In this document: in pieces, positions 1-7,597 of the stretch | Position numbering within the stretch: the stretch's first letter is position 1 | Layout: the number at the start of each line of letters is the position of its first letter | DNA from: a virus | Length of the DNA stretch: 36,986 bases | Reading direction: 5' to 3' (one strand) | IMG/VR virus record: IMGVR_UViG_3300041809_000519 | Span: 1-36,986 of that record | The notes under the pieces: generated by a model | The model's input: only the letters and a program-made list of their open reading frames with translations | Told to the model about the DNA's origin: nothing | The model's database searches: none | Position numbers and translations under genes: made by a program

Positions 1-78
1 TACATCAGAACCAATGAACCATCCACCAGTGCGCCCGACGAAAGCGAAACCGTGTTTCGCATCAGGATTGAAAGATGA
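1..78 (+). CDS. 3' end of an unidentified gene (partial)
   Basis: The first reading frame is open from the window edge for 25 codons and stops at 76-78. Its TGA overlaps the ATG of the next gene in an ATGA arrangement, which is the dominant junction type in this block and is the reason for calling it. The visible tail is polar and rich in Glu, Ser and Arg, ending in FRIRIER. Too little is present to name a family. It is presumably an upstream member of the same early operon. Confidence 0.6.
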   Translation, partial: YIRTNEPSTSAPDESETVFRIRIER

Positions 79-446
79 CCGAAGCCATAAACGATTCTCC
101 CAGCGCAATCGTTCGCCCCGCAGAGCAAGCAACATTCATTCCCCTGGCGCGCGCATATTTGTGCGAAGACTGCCGGAACATCGGAAATAAGGCTTCTGCG
201 TGCGCCCACTGCCAATCGCAAGCCATCGCATCGATCGACAGTATGTTGCAATCTCCAGGCTCTGTGCATCTCAAGGACGCCTACCTTTGTCAGAATTGCA
301 ACCACGTCGGCGGTTATATCGATCGCTGTACACACTGCAACTCGGAATCTCTGCTCTCCATCGCGCAATGCGTCGACGGCACGTTCGCTGCGGGGCAATG
401 CAGAGTAAACGCAATGATCGAACAACTTGACGCTGTACTCACCTAA
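75..446 (+). CDS. Double zinc-ribbon small protein
   Basis: This 123-residue protein has two tandem copies of a C-x2-C...C-x2-C zinc-ribbon unit, each followed by a short helix-like stretch (CEDC...CAHC at about residues 30-45, then CQNC...CTHC at about 72-87). The repeated unit suggests an internal duplication. Zinc ribbons of this kind in phages usually bind nucleic acid or stabilise a protein contact; no catalytic residues are visible. The ATG overlaps the stop of the preceding gene and has a purine-rich site (AGGATTGAAAG) in front. It directly precedes the RecT-like gene. Function is unknown; the zinc-binding reading rests on the regular cysteine spacing. Confidence 0.8.
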   Translation: MTEAINDSPSAIVRPAEQATFIPLARAYLCEDCRNIGNKASACAHCQSQAIASIDSMLQSPGSVHLKDAYLCQNCNHVGGYIDRCTHCNSESLLSIAQCVDGTFAAGQCRVNAMIEQLDAVLT

Positions 447-465
447 CGCTGGATGGAGAATCGAA

Positions 466-1530
466 ATGCCAGAAAACAGAATTGTTCTTGTTGGGCAAGC
501 CACGATTGGAAAAGAGCTCGAAAAGATGAAGGGGCAGATCGAGGCCGCGCTGCCCAGGCACATCACCCCCGAGCGCATGTCGCGGATCGCTCTGACCGCT
601 TTGCGCAAAACACCCAAACTCTACCAGACCACGCTCGAATCATTTTTCGGCGCGATCATCACCGCCTCGCAACTCGGACTCGAGCCCGGCGTGAATGGCC
701 AGTGCTACATCATTCCATACGGCCAGGAAGCAACCTTTGTCCCAGGCTGGCGCGGATGGATGGACCTGGTATCGCGCACGGGCCGCGCGAACGCCTGGAC
801 GGGCGCCGTCTATGAGCAGGATGAATTCGATTACGAGTACGGGACCAAACCGTTTATTCATCACAAGCCTGGCAAGTGGACAGGAAATCCGAAGGCGCTC
901 GAATTCGTTTACGCTGTCGGCAGCATCAACGGCATCGAGTCTCCGACAATCGAAGTGTGGCCCATCGAGCGCGTCTGGACACAGCGCGACAGAAACAATA
1001 AGTGCAAAAACAAGACCGATCACTATTCCTATGCGCATCCGGAAATGTACGCTCGCAAGCTGCCACTTCTTCAGGTGATCAAGTACCTGCCTTCCTCCGT
1101 TGAAATTCTCGCCGCATCCTCACTCGAAATTTCCGGATCGGAAGGCCGGCAGCACCTTACGATCGAGGGCTCGCTCGCGAAGAATTTCGACGGCGGACCG
1201 ACTGAAAAAGAGCTCGAGATCGAACGATTGATGAACCTGCTCAACTGGACGGAAGAAAAACGCGAGTCGGTGCGCGATAACTATCCAGGACGCACAGACG
1301 AGCTCCTGGAATATGTTCGAGAGCAAGCTGCTCCACTGAACGGCGGGAAGGCCGATGCCAGCAAGAAGGGTACTGACTCTGCGGCAAAGCGCCGCGGCGG
1401 ACGCAGTGATTCAAAAGCCGCACCCGAATCCGAAGCCGCCGAACAAGAGCACGATGCGAAACAAGAACAGCAGAGCAGCCAGCAACAGGACAGCGGCCGT
1501 CGACCGGCCCAGGGCTCTTTGGTTCTCTAA
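466..1530 (+). CDS. recT: RecT-like single-strand annealing protein
   Basis: The 354-residue product matches the RecT family, which anneals complementary single strands and promotes strand invasion in phage recombination. The core is recognisable at RISRIALTALRKTP-like, GQCYIIPYG and FVPGWRGWMDL segments, followed by the family's YAVGSINGIE and YARKLPLLQVIKYLP-like regions. The C-terminal part (about residue 290 on) is a low-complexity Lys/Ala/Gln/Glu tail. The ATG at 466 is chosen over the in-frame TTG at 427 because GGATGGAGA lies at the right distance and because the longer form would run into the previous gene. RecT normally works with a 5'-3' exonuclease, here most likely the PD-(D/E)XK nuclease encoded next. 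Confidence 0.9.
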   Translation: MPENRIVLVGQATIGKELEKMKGQIEAALPRHITPERMSRIALTALRKTPKLYQTTLESFFGAIITASQLGLEPGVNGQCYIIPYGQEATFVPGWRGWMDLVSRTGRANAWTGAVYEQDEFDYEYGTKPFIHHKPGKWTGNPKALEFVYAVGSINGIESPTIEVWPIERVWTQRDRNNKCKNKTDHYSYAHPEMYARKLPLLQVIKYLPSSVEILAASSLEISGSEGRQHLTIEGSLAKNFDGGPTEKELEIERLMNLLNWTEEKRESVRDNYPGRTDELLEYVREQAAPLNGGKADASKKGTDSAAKRRGGRSDSKAAPESEAAEQEHDAKQEQQSSQQQDSGRRPAQGSLVL

Positions 1531-1628
1531 CGGCATCATCGCGGGGTGGGCACCCTAACGCGATGACAAACTGTGCGGCTCGCATTCTACCGACCTCCAG
1601 GACGCGGGCCGCGCAGTGAAAGGATCAC
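1531..1628 (+). other. Short intergenic stretch between recT and the nuclease gene
   Basis: About 100 bases without a convincing gene. It ends in a TGAAAGGA ribosome-binding sequence in front of the ATG at 1629. I see no clear promoter hexamers and no terminator-like hairpin followed by a T-run. This is one of the longest gaps in an otherwise overlapping gene chain, so an internal promoter here is possible but not shown. Confidence 0.4.
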
Positions 1629-2936
1629 ATGGCAAAGAAGAAGTCTCCGCCGAGCGTCATCCCTCCATTGCATCAATCAACAGAAATGGTGATGGCGTGC
1701 CCCGTTTTTTACGTGGAAGCATTCATTAAAGGTAATCGCAAGCCAGGCAGCTTGGAGTCTGCGCGCGGCAGAGAGATTCACAAAGTCAGCGCAGCTTACC
1801 AATCATATTGCGCACAGAAACAGGTCAAGATGGACCTGGCCGCATTCGACGAGCTCGCGAAGGGCGCCGGGCCGGAAGCGGCGCGAATCCTATCTGGAAT
1901 CCGCGATAGCTACGAAGTGGATTACGCACACCTACTCGCGACCGAAGTTCCGATGAGCCTGGACGCCAAATTCCTGCCCACACTGATCTCCGACGAGCTC
2001 GACGGATCGGCGCTTGAAGAAGAGAGCACAAGGCCCAGCGAATACGAGGGTATCCCGGATGCAATCTATGCCTACGTCGACGAGAAGTGGATTTTGGTTC
2101 CAGACTGGAAATCGCATCCGCGGCCGTTTGATCCGGATGACACGCTTCAGGCTAAGATGTATTCGCTATTCATATTCCAGCACTTCCCATGGGCAGACAG
2201 AGTTATGTTCCGTCTGCACTTTGTCCGCTACCGGAAACTCTCGCGCGAAATCGAATTCCATCGCAAGCAAGTGCCGGCACTGATCGAAGCCGTGCGCGCC
2301 GCGCGTGAGCGTCAGAAGATGCTCCACGTGCTTTACGACAAGGGCGCGCAGATGGAAGCCATACCAGGAACGCATTGTCAGTATTGTCCGCTGCTCGCTA
2401 ACCGCACCTGTCCAATCGCGGAGTACAACGAGCAGATGCAATTGACGCCGGAAGAATGGGTCAAGTGGGCTCTCTGGCATTCGATGTTCAGCAGGATAAA
2501 CAACGCTCGCATGAAGGCGCGCGTCGAGGCCACTGGTCGGCCGATCCTGATCCGCGACTACAACGGTAAGGCATACAAGTACGGTCCGGAGGAGTCGGAG
2601 GGTACGAGTTACCCACTATTTCAAATGGATGCAGATGGAAGGAATCTCGGCAGAGACGATCAAGGCCGCATACTGATGCCGATCGTCGACCGGCTTCTCG
2701 ATTGGGTGCTCGACGAGGAAAACGGCGATCCGAAGGATGCTTTCTGGTATGGCAATCTGGAGATCGGCGCCACAGAACTGAATGGCAAGCTGAAGGCGAC
2801 CAAACGAGCCATCTTGCATCAGTCGATCGTCGATCTGGCAGTGCCGGTGCCGAAAGTTAAGTTCAAGGTATCGAAGCCGCTCGAAACCATAGAAGACGAG
2901 GAGCCGGAGGACGACGAGGAAAGCAATGGCCAATAA
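1629..2936 (+). CDS. PD-(D/E)XK nuclease, Cas4/RecB type with probable Fe-S cluster
   Basis: The 435-residue protein carries the RecB/Cas4 nuclease fold: a His in the GREIHKVSAAY helix (about residue 50), then GIPDAIYAYVDEKWILVPDWKSH supplying the catalytic Asp...Asp-x-Lys set, followed by a Gln-x3-Tyr helix (LQAKMYSL). Four cysteines are placed as in Cas4 and AddB: one near the N terminus (C24 in MACPVF) and three near GTHCQYCPLLANRTC, which in those families hold a 4Fe-4S cluster. The region after about residue 290 is an extension of unknown role with an acidic C terminus. It follows recT and probably supplies the resected ends for annealing. Start supported by TGAAAGGA upstream. Confidence 0.85.
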   Translation: MAKKKSPPSVIPPLHQSTEMVMACPVFYVEAFIKGNRKPGSLESARGREIHKVSAAYQSYCAQKQVKMDLAAFDELAKGAGPEAARILSGIRDSYEVDYAHLLATEVPMSLDAKFLPTLISDELDGSALEEESTRPSEYEGIPDAIYAYVDEKWILVPDWKSHPRPFDPDDTLQAKMYSLFIFQHFPWADRVMFRLHFVRYRKLSREIEFHRKQVPALIEAVRAARERQKMLHVLYDKGAQMEAIPGTHCQYCPLLANRTCPIAEYNEQMQLTPEEWVKWALWHSMFSRINNARMKARVEATGRPILIRDYNGKAYKYGPEESEGTSYPLFQMDADGRNLGRDDQGRILMPIVDRLLDWVLDEENGDPKDAFWYGNLEIGATELNGKLKATKRAILHQSIVDLAVPVPKVKFKVSKPLETIEDEEPEDDEESNGQ

Positions 2937-3219
2937 TCCTACGTGCGCTCATTTGCATCCTGTGCGCGATGGCGAATCGGGATATTCCTGCGCAGATTGT
3001 GGAGAGATTTTACAATTCAATTCTTCTGCGCCACGTTATCGCGAAGACGGTGACAATCACCTTTTCGACTCAGAGGAAGGCTGCTACTACGTGCGAGAGA
3101 AGCACGCTGTCCAAAAGGCAAACAACACCCTGGAAGACGTGGCGCGAATGGTAGAGATGAGCGCCGAAGCACGCTCGGCCTTGGCGGAACGCATTCGCCG
3201 AAAGAAGGAACGAGTCTGA
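2926..3219 (+). CDS. Small zinc-finger-like protein
   Basis: A 97-residue protein beginning with a Cys/His-rich segment (CAHLHP...CADCG) that could bind one zinc ion, followed by a charged C-terminal helix (ARSALAERIRRKKERV). It overlaps the nuclease gene by 11 bases and ends in a TGATG junction with the next gene, so it is almost certainly translated. The family was not recognised. A role as an accessory of the recombination genes is possible only from position. Confidence 0.7.
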   Translation: MANNPTCAHLHPVRDGESGYSCADCGEILQFNSSAPRYREDGDNHLFDSEEGCYYVREKHAVQKANNTLEDVARMVEMSAEARSALAERIRRKKERV

Positions 3220-3434
3220 TGCCGCTAATAGTGAAACGGCCGACAATGCGCACCGCTCCATGCGCAATCGAGTGCCGCTGCGATGGGAACCAGGTCTACG
3301 CAGCGATCGATATAAACAGGTGGCCGCACGAGGGCGGAATAGTTGGCTTCGGCGATACGCTCGCTGATGCTTTGCGCAACCTGGCCGACGAGATCGAGAA
3401 AGAAACTCAGGTCCAAGGAGAAGATGACGCATGA
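3219..3434 (+). CDS. Small protein with HicB-like C-terminal half
   Basis: A 71-residue protein. The second half (GFGDTLADALRNLADEIEKE) resembles the end of HicB-like/DUF1902-type small domains, in which a strand is followed by an alpha-helix starting 'T..DAL.NL'. No partner toxin (HicA) is adjacent, so this should not be called a toxin-antitoxin gene. Coupled by TGATG to the gene before and by ATGA to the gene after. Confidence 0.65.
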   Translation: MPLIVKRPTMRTAPCAIECRCDGNQVYAAIDINRWPHEGGIVGFGDTLADALRNLADEIEKETQVQGEDDA

Positions 3435-3748
3435 AGGTAATCGCAAAATGCAGCAGCCGAACCTTTTTAGTCGAAGCGACAGCCGAGGAGTTGGATGCTC
3501 TGGCCGGTCGCAAGATTGGAGACGACACTAATCGTTGGGACAACAACAGCCGCAATAACGCAGTTGGTCAAACCTTTAATATCTGCGAGGCGTGGAGGCG
3601 ACTGAATCGCGACACACGCCGCAAAAAAGAAGTCGCTCTCATCAAGCCGAATCTTCAACACATGATCAATGGCCTCGACATGTTGGAACCATTTGTCGAC
3701 GAGCCACCACTACCAGTTCAACCAGAAACCACCGGAGAAGGGACATGA
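3431..3748 (+). CDS. Hypothetical phage protein
   Basis: A 105-residue protein with no recognised family. The N-terminal part looks like a small beta-rich domain (MKVIAKCSSRTFLVEATAEEL, here split for reading as a strand pair plus helix), and the C terminus is Pro/Glu-rich and probably disordered. ATGA junctions on both sides place it in the translationally coupled chain. Confidence 0.65.
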   Translation: MKVIAKCSSRTFLVEATAEELDALAGRKIGDDTNRWDNNSRNNAVGQTFNICEAWRRLNRDTRRKKEVALIKPNLQHMINGLDMLEPFVDEPPLPVQPETTGEGT

Positions 3749-3954
3749 TCCGCAGCGTAAAACTTCTCTTTTGCGATAACGATCACGGCTGCGGCGACGT
3801 GACATTCCCGTGCATCGCCGATCTCGATTCTCAGGCATTCGTCGAGCCAAAGACCGTTGGGCAACTGCGCAAGGAAGCGCGGAAAGCTGGCTGGAGCCAC
3901 AAAAACGGAGCCGACTATTGCGAGATTTGCACGGAGGGAGAAAAACAGAAATGA
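3745..3954 (+). CDS. Small zinc-binding-like protein
   Basis: A 69-residue protein with cysteines at FCDNDHGCGDVTFPC and YCEIC, which would suit one treble-clef or ribbon-type zinc site. The segment KTVGQLRKEARKAGWSH is a motif I associate with short phage proteins that sit on the edge of replication modules, and the C-terminal CxxC is typical of them. Start ATG at 3745 overlaps the previous stop (ATGA). Confidence 0.7.
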   Translation: MIRSVKLLFCDNDHGCGDVTFPCIADLDSQAFVEPKTVGQLRKEARKAGWSHKNGADYCEICTEGEKQK

Positions 3955-4190
3955 GATTCACTCAGATTGCAGTTGCATCCGACACCGAAAACGGCGAGGC
4001 GCTTTACGCTCTCGGCGAAGATGGCCACGTTTACGAGCTCACATCGACTCATCATAGGGTCGGTTCGATATATCAAGGTAGAAAAGTCATCGCCTCTTTT
4101 TATTCGCCGTCATTTTGGCGCATGGTGGATCGACCATTTGAAGAGCCGGAAACCCCGGCCGAGTACTTGAAAGGACGCCTGGAGGAATGA
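3951..4190 (+). CDS. Hypothetical protein with beta-propeller-like short repeat
   Basis: A 79-residue protein. The N-terminal half (ALYALGEDGHVYEL) reads like a single beta-blade with a Gly-Asp turn, followed by a WRMVDRP segment. Proteins with the wording 'LYALGEDGxVY' are common small phage products of unknown role. It is linked by ATGA to the previous gene and to the intein-bearing ATPase that follows. Confidence 0.65.
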   Translation: MRFTQIAVASDTENGEALYALGEDGHVYELTSTHHRVGSIYQGRKVIASFYSPSFWRMVDRPFEEPETPAEYLKGRLEE

Positions 4191-7057
4191 GCAAACTCAA
4201 CATCGCTACGAATTTCAGTCTTCCCCAGGACACCGTTACCTCGACGCTTCTGATTTACGGCGGAAAAGGTATGGGGAAGCGTCTTGCTATCGACACGCCT
4301 CTTGCTACGCCATCCGGCTGGACAACGATGGGCGCCGTTCGCGTCGGCAATCTTCTGTTTGACGAGTGCGGACAGATATGCAAAGTCACAGCGATTTCGC
4401 CAATTGCTTTGGGAGAATCCTACGACGTGCATTTCTCTGACGGATCGGTGATTGTTGCTGATGGAGAACATCTTTGGACTACCGAAACGTATCGAGATCG
4501 GCGCCGCGGCAGGAACGGCGAAACGCGCACGACTCAAGAAATCGCCTCCACCTTGATCGTACTTCAGGGGCAACAGGTAGCAAACAATCACTCGATCAGG
4601 ACTACTCAACCACTGTTTCTACCGGAAAAGAAACTGCCGATCGATCCGTATGTGCTTGGCGTTTGGCTGGGCGACGGGTCAAGCGCGTGTTCGCAATTAA
4701 CTACCGCAGACGTGGAAATTGTCGCGAAACTGGAAGCTCTCGGATACCCAACGCGTTATCAACCCTCATCAGATACAGGAAAAGGCGCTGCAAGATCGTA
4801 CTCCATTCTCGGCATCAAGCCAATACTCCGTGAACTAGACATCCTGAATCAGAAACGAATTCCAATTGAATATCTGCGCGCCGCGATCGAGCAGAGGCTT
4901 TGTTTGCTGCAAGGTTTGATGGATACGGATGGTGGATGGTCAGAGACAGACGGCCACACGGCCGAATTCAGCAATACAAACAAGGAACTTTCGCGCGGGG
5001 TCTACGAACTGGTGTGTTCGCTGGGAATGAAAGCATCATGGAAACCACGTGCTGCAAAACTCAACGGTAAAGTTGTGGGCACAGACTACAGGGTACGATT
5101 CACGCCGACGCTTCCAGTTTTCTCCCTTTTAAGAAAAGCCAGGCATTGCGATTTCAACTGTGCGCAGCAGATGCGCCGCGTTCGCCGATACATTACAGCG
5201 GTAACTCCATGTGAATCCGTACTGATGCGTTGCATAAAGGTGGATTCGCCTAGCCAACTTTATCTAGCGGGAACGGCGATGATTCCCACTCACAATTCAA
5301 ATCTCGGTGCCGTCATCCTCGAAGAGATGTCGCGAGCCGGCAACCGCTGGGCTGCGCTCGATCCGATGGGTGTGCTCTACGGCATTCGCTACTCGGCAGA
5401 CGGCAAGGGCCGCGGCGTCGAGTGTCTGATCCTCGGCGGTCCGCACGGCGACATTCCTCTCGAGCCCACGGGCGGCGCCATTGTCGCAGACCTCGTTTCA
5501 GACAACGATGTGAACGTGATCATTGACATCTCGCGCAAGCCCAACGGTGAGATGTGGGGAGTCGGCGAGCGCATCAGGTTTGTGACCGATTACGGAAGAC
5601 GCCTGTTCGCGCGCCAAGGCAGTTTGGTGAACGGCAAGCGCCGCGAACCTCTCTTCCAATTGATCGACGAAGCCGCACGCTTTATGCCACAGATGGTGCG
5701 CTCCGGCGAAACGGACGTGGCGAAGTGTCTGAGCGTGTGGGCAACGATTGTCGAAGAGGGCAGGAACATCTGCCTGGGCGTTGGCATCCTCACTCAGCGA
5801 TCGGCACGCATCAGCAAAGACGTGGCTGAGCTCGCAGACATCATGCTGGCTTTCCGAACAGTCGGACCAAATTCGATCGCAGCGATCATGGACTGGCTGG
5901 GCGAGCACGCGCCAAAGCAAGAGATCAATCGTATGATCTCGACGGTGCGATCACTGCCGGTGGGCAGTGCTTTGGCTGTCTCTCCTGGCTGGCCGAAGTT
6001 TGAAGGCGTTGTATGCATCCGGCCGCGACAGACATTTGACTCGAGCGCTACTCCGAAGGCAGGAGAGCGCAAGCGCAAGCTGTCGGGTGCCGGTGCCAGG
6101 CCAGACCTCGACAAGTACGCCTCGCTGATGCGGGAGACAATCGAGCGCGCGAAGACCGAAGACCCGAAGGAGCTCCGGAAGAAGATCAGTGAACTTGAGA
6201 CCGAAGTGAAGCGGGCGAAGATGGCGAAGATGACCCAAGCGGCGGCGCCGACCATTTCGAAGCGCGATCTCAAGCCCGACCCTGAGACACTTGAGCGAAT
6301 CAGACAGCAACTCATCGACGAGATATCGACAGCGAGCCATCAGACGATCGGACTATTTTTCGCCAAGAAACTGCGGGAGTTGGGAATGCAGATTGAGAAT
6401 GCAGCCAACTCTCTAGAGGATCGCGAAAAGTGGCAAATTACCAAAATCGGGTCCAAAGTCAACAAATCGGTATCCGCTCTCCGGATGGTCGAAAATTCCG
6501 CCCCATCCCCGCGTCCTTTGCCAGCCCCTAGCCCGCGACGCGATGCGGAGCATCATTCCCCCGCCTCCAGAACGCCCGAGCGCTCTACGGCCATTTTTGA
6601 GGGTTCTACCGCGCTTCCAAAGGGAGAAAAGGCGGTCCTGGCAGTCCTAGCCCAGCACGGCCCCTCGAAGCGGCTTCAAATCTCCGTTTTTACCGGATTC
6701 GCCCGGAGCACCCGAGATACCTATCTTCAAAGGTTGACCGGCAAAGGATTCGTCGAGACGAGCGGCGATTCAGCTTCAATCACCGAATCTGGACTTCAGG
6801 CGCTTGGACCCTTTGAACCTTTGCCGGTTGGCACCGAACTTCGTGAATGGTGGTTGCGTCAACTGCCAAAAGGAGAGGCTGCAATTCTTGAATACTTTTG
6901 CCGATCCGGAGAACCAGTCACGGTGGATCGCGAGACGCTGACGGGGCAAACCGGCTTTGCCCGCAGTACTAGGGATACATACATTCAGCGGCTCACGCAG
7001 AAACTACTCGTGACATCGAACTCAACCGGCGTGATCGCCAGCGCAGATTTGTTTTAA
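4187..7057 (+). CDS. HerA/FtsK-type ATPase interrupted by an intein
   Basis: The precursor is 956 residues; removal of residues 32-370 leaves a 617-residue ATPase. The split Walker A is GGKGMGK followed, after the intein, by S371-N, giving an intact P-loop. Walker B is LFQLIDEA (D494, E495), followed by GVGILTQRSARIS, the arrangement seen in HerA/DUF87 ATPases that move along DNA or pump it. The domain lacks a long N-terminal barrel, unlike HerA itself. A helical linker (about 655-760) and a Pro-rich segment lead to two winged-helix-like repeats: FTGFARSTRDTYLQRL (about 835-850) and QTGFARSTRDTYIQRL (about 921-936). The ATPase probably acts on DNA as a ring, with the C-terminal repeats as DNA readers; its role in the phage cycle is not shown by the sequence. 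Confidence 0.85.
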   Translation: MSKLNIATNFSLPQDTVTSTLLIYGGKGMGKRLAIDTPLATPSGWTTMGAVRVGNLLFDECGQICKVTAISPIALGESYDVHFSDGSVIVADGEHLWTTETYRDRRRGRNGETRTTQEIASTLIVLQGQQVANNHSIRTTQPLFLPEKKLPIDPYVLGVWLGDGSSACSQLTTADVEIVAKLEALGYPTRYQPSSDTGKGAARSYSILGIKPILRELDILNQKRIPIEYLRAAIEQRLCLLQGLMDTDGGWSETDGHTAEFSNTNKELSRGVYELVCSLGMKASWKPRAAKLNGKVVGTDYRVRFTPTLPVFSLLRKARHCDFNCAQQMRRVRRYITAVTPCESVLMRCIKVDSPSQLYLAGTAMIPTHNSNLGAVILEEMSRAGNRWAALDPMGVLYGIRYSADGKGRGVECLILGGPHGDIPLEPTGGAIVADLVSDNDVNVIIDISRKPNGEMWGVGERIRFVTDYGRRLFARQGSLVNGKRREPLFQLIDEAARFMPQMVRSGETDVAKCLSVWATIVEEGRNICLGVGILTQRSARISKDVAELADIMLAFRTVGPNSIAAIMDWLGEHAPKQEINRMISTVRSLPVGSALAVSPGWPKFEGVVCIRPRQTFDSSATPKAGERKRKLSGAGARPDLDKYASLMRETIERAKTEDPKELRKKISELETEVKRAKMAKMTQAAAPTISKRDLKPDPETLERIRQQLIDEISTASHQTIGLFFAKKLRELGMQIENAANSLEDREKWQITKIGSKVNKSVSALRMVENSAPSPRPLPAPSPRRDAEHHSPASRTPERSTAIFEGSTALPKGEKAVLAVLAQHGPSKRLQISVFTGFARSTRDTYLQRLTGKGFVETSGDSASITESGLQALGPFEPLPVGTELREWWLRQLPKGEAAILEYFCRSGEPVTVDRETLTGQTGFARSTRDTYIQRLTQKLLVTSNSTGVIASADLF
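4280..5296 (+). mobile_element. Class 3 intein with LAGLIDADG homing endonuclease
   Basis: The 339-residue insertion runs from R32 to N370 of the precursor. Block A reads RLAIDTPLATPSGWTTMG, with Arg where most inteins have Cys or Ser. Block B has ADGEHLW (W97), block F has MRCIKVDSPSQLYLAG (C349), and block G has PTHN followed by Ser (T368, H369, N370, S371). The W, C and T are the signature of class 3 inteins, in which the block F cysteine, not residue 1, attacks the N-terminal splice junction. Two LAGLIDADG motifs, YVLGVWLGDGS (155-165) and LLQGLMDTDGGW (240-251), show a complete dodecapeptide homing endonuclease. The insertion point is between Lys and Ser of the Walker A motif, so an unspliced precursor should be inactive. 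Confidence 0.92.
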
Positions 7058-7068
7058 CAGCAACCGAG

Positions 7069-7254
7069 ATGAGCGACAAGCATCTTTTCGTGCCGCGAAC
7101 GCATTGCCCCCAGGGGCATGATCTGGCAGTTCACGGCTACAGACAAACCGGATGGCAATCGAGTTTACGTTGCCGCCTATGTGATGACGAGCAGCGGAGA
7201 AAAGCGTGGCCGCGCGCGATCGCATCCAGGTGGCCAAAAAGGAAAACCGCATGA
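7069..7254 (+). CDS. Small zinc-ribbon protein
   Basis: A 61-residue protein with CPQGHDL...LRCRLC, the spacing seen in the small zinc finger often attached to phage HNH proteins (C-P-x-G-H ... C-R-x-C), here standing alone. The C terminus is strongly basic. The stop overlaps the next start in ATGA (7251-7254), which supports this frame over the overlapping frame at 7118-7324. Probable nucleic-acid contact, unproven. Confidence 0.65.
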   Translation: MSDKHLFVPRTHCPQGHDLAVHGYRQTGWQSSLRCRLCDDEQRRKAWPRAIASRWPKRKTA

Positions 7255-7430
7255 AGGCATTCATCGTCACAGCCGTATTGCCGAACGAATGGGATCGCGA
7301 CATGCTTTTGAAGTGTCTCAATGAGGGCATCCAGCGATTCGCGCGCAACAATCGTCTTTCAGAGACCGGCGCCACGATCTGGAGCGTAACCATCAAAGAA
7401 GAATTCGATCTGAAGAGGCAGGACGTTTGA
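7251..7430 (+). CDS. Hypothetical small protein
   Basis: A 59-residue product starting MKAFIVTAVLPNEWDRDMLL. It has an alternating strand-helix-strand look (AFIVTAVL, then a helix, then TIWSVTIKEEF), like a tiny ferredoxin-type fold, but no family is recognised. AAGGAAAA precedes the ATG at 7251, and this start is favoured over the upstream in-frame ATG at 7206 because of the ATGA coupling. Confidence 0.65.
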   Translation: MKAFIVTAVLPNEWDRDMLLKCLNEGIQRFARNNRLSETGATIWSVTIKEEFDLKRQDV

Positions 7431-7432
7431 CG

Positions 7433-7597
7433 ATGCAGGTTACTCTCGAAATCACGGGCAAAGAATTGACGCTACTCTATCTCGCGACCGGCAACGAGGA
7501 CGCCGGCAGATTAGTCCTCGACGCAGCACGCGAGGCGGCGAAGCGCGAGCCAAAGAAAGTGCGGAAAACTCGCGCTCGCATCCGGAAGGAGGACTGA
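7433..7597 (+). CDS. Very short basic protein (54 residues)
   Basis: ATG at 7433 opens a 54-codon frame ending in TGA at 7595-7597, sharing its last base with the ATG of the methyltransferase-like gene (TGATG). The start MQVTLEITGKELTLLYLATG and the Lys/Arg-rich end (KREPKKVRKTRARIRKED) suggest a small beta-hairpin followed by a basic helix. Support comes from the exact fit between two genes and the coupling at the 3' end. Family not recognised. Confidence 0.6.
   Translation: MQVTLEITGKELTLLYLATGNEDAGRLVLDAAREAAKREPKKVRKTRARIRKED

Noticed and set aside
3219-3434. HicB antitoxin of a toxin-antitoxin pair
   Set aside because: Only the C-terminal half is similar and no HicA-like neighbour exists.
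7118-7324. 68-codon frame overlapping the small zinc-ribbon gene
   Set aside because: The zinc-ribbon frame has a regular cysteine pattern and ATGA coupling to the next gene; this one has neither.
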